A stretch of DNA of 8,649 bases from JAJNBK01 sp035642715 (lineage in GTDB: Archaea; Thermoproteota; Nitrososphaeria; Nitrososphaerales; Nitrososphaeraceae), in the NCBI GenBank assembly GCA_035642715.1, contig DASQRW010000109.1, positions 1-8,649 on the forward strand, read 5' to 3'. The position numbers and the translations under genes were made by a program. The notes beneath the pieces were generated by a model that was given only the letters and a program-made list of their open reading frames with translations, was not told the origin of the DNA and searched no databases. This document shows positions 5,219-8,649 of this stretch, piece by piece (position 1 is the stretch's first letter; each line of letters opens with the position of its first letter).

Positions 5219-6448
5219 TCAGGGATTTAGTGTATAAACTTTATAAGGCTTATCAGTCCCATAGTTAATATATTTCCATCGATTATCAGACATTGATAAC
5301 TCATGAAATTCTCTCTGTACTTTGCGATCTAATGATTTGTATACATTCTCTCCTATAGATATTTTGTTTGCACCTGTTAGAGAAGTTATCTTTGCCGCTA
5401 CATTCATGCTATATCCCAGTATATCAATAGGCGAGAGTTGTTCGTACCCATACTGAACAATCGCATTTTCTCCTGCGTCTATACCTATCTTGGCAAATAG
5501 TTCTGGATACCCATATCTTTTAAAGATTACATTAATCTCATCTTTGATTGCATTAATCATCGATTTCCCACATTCAACTGACGTATCTGAAGCAAGATAT
5601 TTGTCGTTGTTGTTGTTGTTGAGACTACAAGGAAAAAATGAGATTACTGCATCGCCTACGTATTTTAAGACATATCCATCATGACTATCTACAACATGCG
5701 ATATTTGGTGGGTAAAAGCTCTAATTATTGTAACAAGGTTGTCTACGGGTAAAGTCATGCTCATGCTAGTTGAGCCGACCAGATCAGCATATATAATAAT
5801 AAGCGGAATCTTGGAATTAATGTGGCTACGAAGAAACTTTTGACCACGTTTTATTGAAGTATGGATAATCTTTGGCCATAGGTTATCAAGTATCAAAGGT
5901 GTATGTATTTTATACCAATATGCTATTGATTCTTCTTCTTGCATGCTCTTTTCGAGTAAAAATGTAATCTCATGCTGCTGCTGCTGCGACGTATCGGTCA
6001 TTTGCATTGTCCGTATTAGCGATTCATAAGCTACCAGTTCATCATGTTCTATTATGAAATCTTGCTTCATTTGCACTAATTCGTCTTCTTCAGGCATAGA
6101 ATTTTCTCGACTGTTACCTTCTGTTTTTGATTCGGCAGTCTTTGGAAAATTCTTTCTCATCGTCATCGTAGTAGGTAGGTTTGACCTTGATAAATCTGCT
6201 TTTGCATCAGTTGGCTTTCCTCCTAATCCTGTAATTATTCTTTTAAGTCTGCTTTTTTGAATGTGCGTTTCTTCTAAATGCTGTTTTAGTCTTTGCTTTA
6301 CTTCTTGTATTGGTGTCTGATCTATTCTTGATATTATTCTATCTACTGATGCATTTTCAGTAGACAATACTTGATTTAGATTTTCAACTAGATTTGAGAT
6401 CAGTTGAATATTATTTTTATTATTATCATAGTTCCTACCCTGTGACAT
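5219..6448 (-). CDS. DUF892 ferritin-like domain fused to class III nucleotidyl cyclase
   Basis: A 409-residue soluble protein. Residues about 12-190 resemble the DUF892/YciF ferritin-like four-helix domain: helix A with Glu31 (LSTENASV), helix B HLEETHIQKSRLKRIITGLG (54-78), a Ser/Glu-rich linker (80-120), helix C with FIIEHDELVAYE (131-142), and helix D with MQEEES (169-174). These Glu/His residues are candidate dimetal ligands. Residues about 213-380 form a class III cyclase homology domain, which makes cAMP or cGMP from the NTP: metal-binding Asp222 (YADLVGS) and Asp266 (KYVGDAV), base-contacting Lys262 and Asp342, and Asn349 in DILGYSMNVAAKI. Lys262/Asp342 suggest ATP as substrate. Lys353 replaces the usual transition-state Arg. 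Poly-Gln (155-158) and poly-Asn (277-281) tracts are slippage-prone. The start is ATG, preceded by weak AT-rich promoter DNA. The gene stands alone. Sensing of iron, oxygen or peroxide by the N-terminus is inference. Confidence 0.88.
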   Translation of the reverse strand: MSQGRNYDNNKNNIQLISNLVENLNQVLSTENASVDRIISRIDQTPIQEVKQRLKQHLEETHIQKSRLKRIITGLGGKPTDAKADLSRSNLPTTMTMRKNFPKTAESKTEGNSRENSMPEEDELVQMKQDFIIEHDELVAYESLIRTMQMTDTSQQQQHEITFLLEKSMQEEESIAYWYKIHTPLILDNLWPKIIHTSIKRGQKFLRSHINSKIPLIIIYADLVGSTSMSMTLPVDNLVTIIRAFTHQISHVVDSHDGYVLKYVGDAVISFFPCSLNNNNNDKYLASDTSVECGKSMINAIKDEINVIFKRYGYPELFAKIGIDAGENAIVQYGYEQLSPIDILGYSMNVAAKITSLTGANKISIGENVYKSLDRKVQREFHELSMSDNRWKYINYGTDKPYKVYTLNP

Positions 6449-7497
6449 GTGTAGTATCTATTTAGGTTCGATTACATCATTTAAGATTGTTCTCAACCAG
6501 GTGTATAATATACTTACTTGAGGTGCAAGAAGACAGGGACAACGTGTGAAGTCTACAAAATTTTAATTCTATCCAATATACTGGGTCTTGTGGTATTTAC
6601 CTGATTATGGTAAAGATCTCTAACACAATTTTTTCTTGCTTCTGCTATATATATATTGTAGATGAAAATCATTACATACACGGACTTCTCTCCTTTCATA
6701 AAAAAATATTCTTTTGACAGCGTACATCCTGATTCCAAACATAAATAATTATTACATCATCATACAATGTGAAAGAATTCCAAAATTGTTCTTATGCAAA
6801 AAAGCAATGCATTATCTAGAGGAATCTAAGAAACTGCATAACTGATAACCATATTAAAGAAGGACTAGCGAATTTAATAGTAGATAGCATATACAGAATA
6901 TTCCAGACCACCATATAGAATAAAAGACTCTAATATAGTGGAAAAGTAAACACAATGATAATCTTCTGTTAACATCCAGAAAGGGTTTACTTGGAATATA
7001 TTAAATCAGACTAGTTGATATGCATATTTTAAACACACCCCATCTCTAATCTCATGTGTACCCTCCTTTGATCTTTCAGACACGAGTATGTAGCTAGTTT
7101 TTGTGAAGTATTATTGAGTATTATAAAGGGTATTGAGTACATTGTAATGAAATAGTTGCGTGCTTGTCTCTTTAGTATCTTTTTGAAGTTTGGTATGACA
7201 GCTTAATGATTAAATTTCCTTTCTTTAAAATCTTCAATTGTTTCTAGCCTCCATGTTTCTTTTCCATGACATTTAGGACATTATGCTCAAATAATAGTTG
7301 CTTGAGTGTGTGTGATTATGTTTGGGTAATAGATACTAGTGGATGATATTATGTATATATCTGAATATAGTTTGTTATGGCGTATGTATATATATTATTT
7401 TTAAAGGGAAAAATCTTATTAGATTCGCATTTATACCAGAAGCAGATTGCCCGCTAAGCGTGTTATTTTTGTGGCTCTGCCGTTATTGTTGGCTCCC
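6449..7497. other. One-kilobase gene-poor region with possible protein relics
   Basis: No intact gene can be supported. All frames are broken by frequent stops and no frame shows a family motif over more than about 25 codons. The best relic is on the minus strand at 7203-7280, ending in TAA: CPKCHGKETWRLETIEDF, with a CxxC zinc-knuckle pattern, preceded at once by stops. The region upstream of the cyclase gene (6449-6500) must hold its promoter; TTAAATG on the minus strand near 6478-6484 is a weak candidate TATA. No readable C-terminal half of the integrase at 7498-7974 was found here. Confidence 0.45.
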
Positions 7498-7974
7498 TTA
7501 GTTTATGGTACAGTTTACAGTTCGTAAGAGCTTCTTTATCTCTTCTGTTGTGTAAGCTCGGTCTTTGTACTTTCTTGTGGATTCTTCACCTAGAAATTTT
7601 GCAATCTTCTTCTTCCTCAGGATGACGTCGTTTATATCGTAGAAGGTTAGGATGGCTGTAAGATATGTAGCCCGTGTTCTATATGAGACTGCAAAATCCG
7701 AGTCTGTTCTTAATGCGATAATAAATTCTATGATTTTCTCTTCTATTACTGTAGGAGTGTTTTTATCTGCCAAAAGCTCATCTATGGTTTTATAGTTGTG
7801 AAATCGCATGTATTTTTTTAGAGAAAAGATATATGTCTTCTGTGTTGCGGGACTTTTGATTGAATTAATATAGTTAAGGTAAGGTTTACCTTCTAGTGAT
7901 GATATATTATCTGTAGTAGCAGTAGCAGTAACAGCGGCGGCATATGGCAATGGTGACGAAGTATTACTACTCAA
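7498..7974 (-). pseudogene. Truncated tyrosine recombinase (phage-type integrase), N-terminal part only
   Basis: A 158-residue frame matching the core-binding (SAM-like) domain of tyrosine recombinases: YLNYINSIKSPATQKTYIFS (32-51), then a helical arm-and-core region to about residue 128. It goes on into the domain linker DRAYTTEEIKKLLRT (138-152), where the catalytic domain normally begins. It then ends VNCTIN and stops. The catalytic domain with its Arg, HxxR and Tyr residues is absent, and none was readable downstream in other frames, so no strand cleavage is possible. The first in-frame start is TTG at 7972-7974; upstream codons to the TGA contain no other start, and the first Met is at residue 56. 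The N-terminus is an Ala/Thr-rich low-complexity stretch (12-21) from GTAGCA-type repeats. It could act as a DNA-binding fragment, but a decayed mobile-element gene is more likely. Confidence 0.8.
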
Positions 7975-8020
7975 TGTAGATGCTTTCTCTCTCTCTTTGT
8001 CATTAGATCAAAATACCAGA

Positions 8021-8029
8021 TTATTAATA
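8021..8029 (-). promoter_or_regulatory. Candidate TATA box for the integrase fragment
   Basis: The minus strand reads TATTAATAA about 47 bases upstream of the TTG start, giving a leader of roughly 20-25 bases. It is divergent from the PRC-barrel gene promoter 25-30 bases away. A CT-rich dinucleotide tract (7984-7998) lies between it and the start. Confidence 0.35.
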
Positions 8030-8051
8030 CTTGGTATCAAGTAAACAGCTA

Positions 8052-8060
8052 TTTTTAATA
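8052..8060 (+). promoter_or_regulatory. TATA box for the PRC-barrel-like gene
   Basis: TTTTTAATA lies 34-42 bases upstream of the ATG, so the transcript would have a leader of about 10 bases or less. This matches the absence of any Shine-Dalgarno sequence before the ATG. Confidence 0.45.
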
Positions 8061-8093
8061 CTTATTTGAGCTAAACTATATTGTAAATTCAAT

Positions 8094-8372
8094 ATGTCAG
8101 AATATCCTTATGAGGATAAAATTCATAGCGACGATAGGGTGAACTATAAGGCTGTATATTCATCTGATGGAATAAAAATAGGTGAAGTTGAAGCGGCATT
8201 TGCAGACTCTTTTATTGTGAAGTTAGAAAAAGAAAAAAATATGGAGATAAAATATGAAATTCCTAGACTAGAAATATCAAGTCTTATAGATGACAGAATT
8301 ACTCTTAAATTAAAACAAAGCGAGATAGATGAAAAATATCAAACATCATCAATCAAGAAGAGCTCCAAATAA
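8094..8372 (+). CDS. PRC-barrel-like (DUF2171-type) small protein
   Basis: A 92-residue soluble protein. Residues about 17-75 follow the small beta-barrel pattern of PRC-barrel/DUF2171 proteins: AVYSSDGIKIGEVEAAFADS (strand, DG turn, xIGxV strand, then a short acidic turn), FIVKLEKEKNMEIKYEIPRL (a strand pair ending in the typical YxIP), and LEISSLIDDRITLKLKQSEI (a strand with a polar turn, then the start of a helix). PRC barrels are adaptor or binding folds seen in photosynthetic reaction-centre H subunits and RimM, with no catalytic site. The N-terminus is acidic and polar; the C-terminus is a Ser/Lys tail. Start: the ATG at 8094 just after a TATA box fits a short leader. The gene is divergent from the integrase relic and followed by a dehydrogenase relic. 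No partner is evident. Fold assignment is moderately sure; cellular role is unknown. Confidence 0.8.
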   Translation: MSEYPYEDKIHSDDRVNYKAVYSSDGIKIGEVEAAFADSFIVKLEKEKNMEIKYEIPRLEISSLIDDRITLKLKQSEIDEKYQTSSIKKSSK

Positions 8373-8504
8373 CTGGATGCAAAGATATTGTAACCTCTCC
8401 AGCAGGTTCAAATAAAATATCTATATGACATAATGCATAGCGGCTGCTCGTCGATAGACTCGCAAGATACTCTCTTCTTCGGTGCACTTTCTGGTGCGAG
8501 ATGA

Positions 8505-8597
8505 ATGAATGAAGTATTTCCACTCGAACGTGCATCAGAGGCTTACGAGCTAATTATGAGTAGTAAGGCGCAGTTTAGAGCTGTCCTTACTATGTAG
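8505..8597 (+). pseudogene. C-terminal remnant of a zinc-type (MDR) alcohol dehydrogenase
   Basis: The frame reads EVFPLERASEAYELIMSSKA then QFRAVLTM and TAG. This is the characteristic last ~28 residues of medium-chain zinc alcohol dehydrogenases, where [VY]-x-PL-[ED]-x-A-x-EAYE-x-[ML]-x-SGK-x-[RF]-x-R-x-V-L closes the protein. The same frame has a TGA at 8502-8504. Upstream codons (for example TLFFGALSGAR) do not convincingly continue the family, so the zinc-binding and Rossmann parts are missing. An ATG at 8505 would allow a 30-residue peptide, but that is not a functional dehydrogenase. The fragment is best read as the stump left by deletion or recombination between it and the PRC-barrel-like gene about 130 bases upstream. 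Confidence 0.65.
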
Positions 8598-8628
8598 TAG
8601 TTGTCGCAGAAGAAGAGGAAGATAGATG

Positions 8629-8640
8629 GAGAGAGAGAGA
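8629..8640. repeat. GA dinucleotide tract near the right edge
   Basis: Six GA units precede an ATGGCA at 8642, which might start a plus-strand gene with a purine-rich leader. On the minus strand the edge also reads as an open frame with a Ser/Thr-rich end (stop at about 8593-8595). The window ends too soon to choose between them. Confidence 0.4.
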
Positions 8641-8649
8641 TATGGCAAA

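Noticed and set aside
6553..6738. Minus-strand 61-codon open frame upstream of the cyclase gene
   Set aside because: No recognisable motif, mixed composition and no clear promoter; treated as chance.
8405..8413. GGTTCAAAT resembling a tRNA T-arm
   Set aside because: No acceptor stem, anticodon arm or CCA-side pairing surrounds it; only a 5-bp AACCT/AGGTT hairpin (8392-8408) is present.
8459..8500. Inverted repeat CTCGCA/TGCGAG with a 30-base loop
   Set aside because: Short stem and long loop, lying at the edge of a gene relic; expected often enough by chance.
8353..8535. Minus-strand 60-codon open frame
   Set aside because: It overlaps the end of the PRC-barrel-like gene and the antisense of the dehydrogenase relic, and has no family features.

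Overview
The window looks like chromosomal DNA from an AT-rich ammonia-oxidising archaeon (Nitrososphaeria/Thaumarchaeota, perhaps Nitrosocosmicus-like). This is inferred from several things: TATA-type archaeal promoters placed for short leaders, T-tract terminators, long AT-rich intergenic DNA, and gene types I associate with that lineage (DUF892-type ferritin-like proteins, PRC-barrel small proteins, HTH/coiled-coil proteins, a core-binding-domain integrase). No rRNA, tRNA or CRISPR array was seen. Only about 55% of the window is intact coding sequence.

Layout, left to right. Bases 1-92 may hold the 3' end of a plus-strand gene. A minus-strand gene (309-2105) encodes a 598-residue protein with an N-terminal helix-turn-helix and repeated helical/coiled-coil modules. 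It starts at TTG, directly downstream of a TATA box and a cluster of 9-bp iterons. A mostly empty 670-bp gap leads to a plus-strand rhomboid intramembrane protease (2773-3498). An 800-bp gap without an intact gene follows, then a 69-residue two-helix membrane protein (4314-4523). The next gap carries the decayed N-terminus of an IS110-family transposase (minus, 4863-5041). The most notable gene is at 5219-6448 (minus): a DUF892 ferritin-like domain fused to a class III nucleotidyl cyclase domain, with Lys in place of the usual transition-state Arg. A 1-kb gene-poor stretch precedes a truncated tyrosine recombinase (minus, 7498-7974). This is divergent from a PRC-barrel-like small protein (plus, 8094-8372). 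Just after it is the orphan C-terminus of a zinc-type alcohol dehydrogenase (plus, 8505-8597).

The genes do not form an operon; each has its own promoter context and orientations alternate. Three gene relics (transposase, integrase, dehydrogenase) and runs of trinucleotide repeats in several coding regions suggest a fast-changing accessory region. The best candidate for a little-described system is the ferritin-like/cyclase fusion, which could couple a metal or redox (or stress) input to cyclic nucleotide output. That role is inference only.
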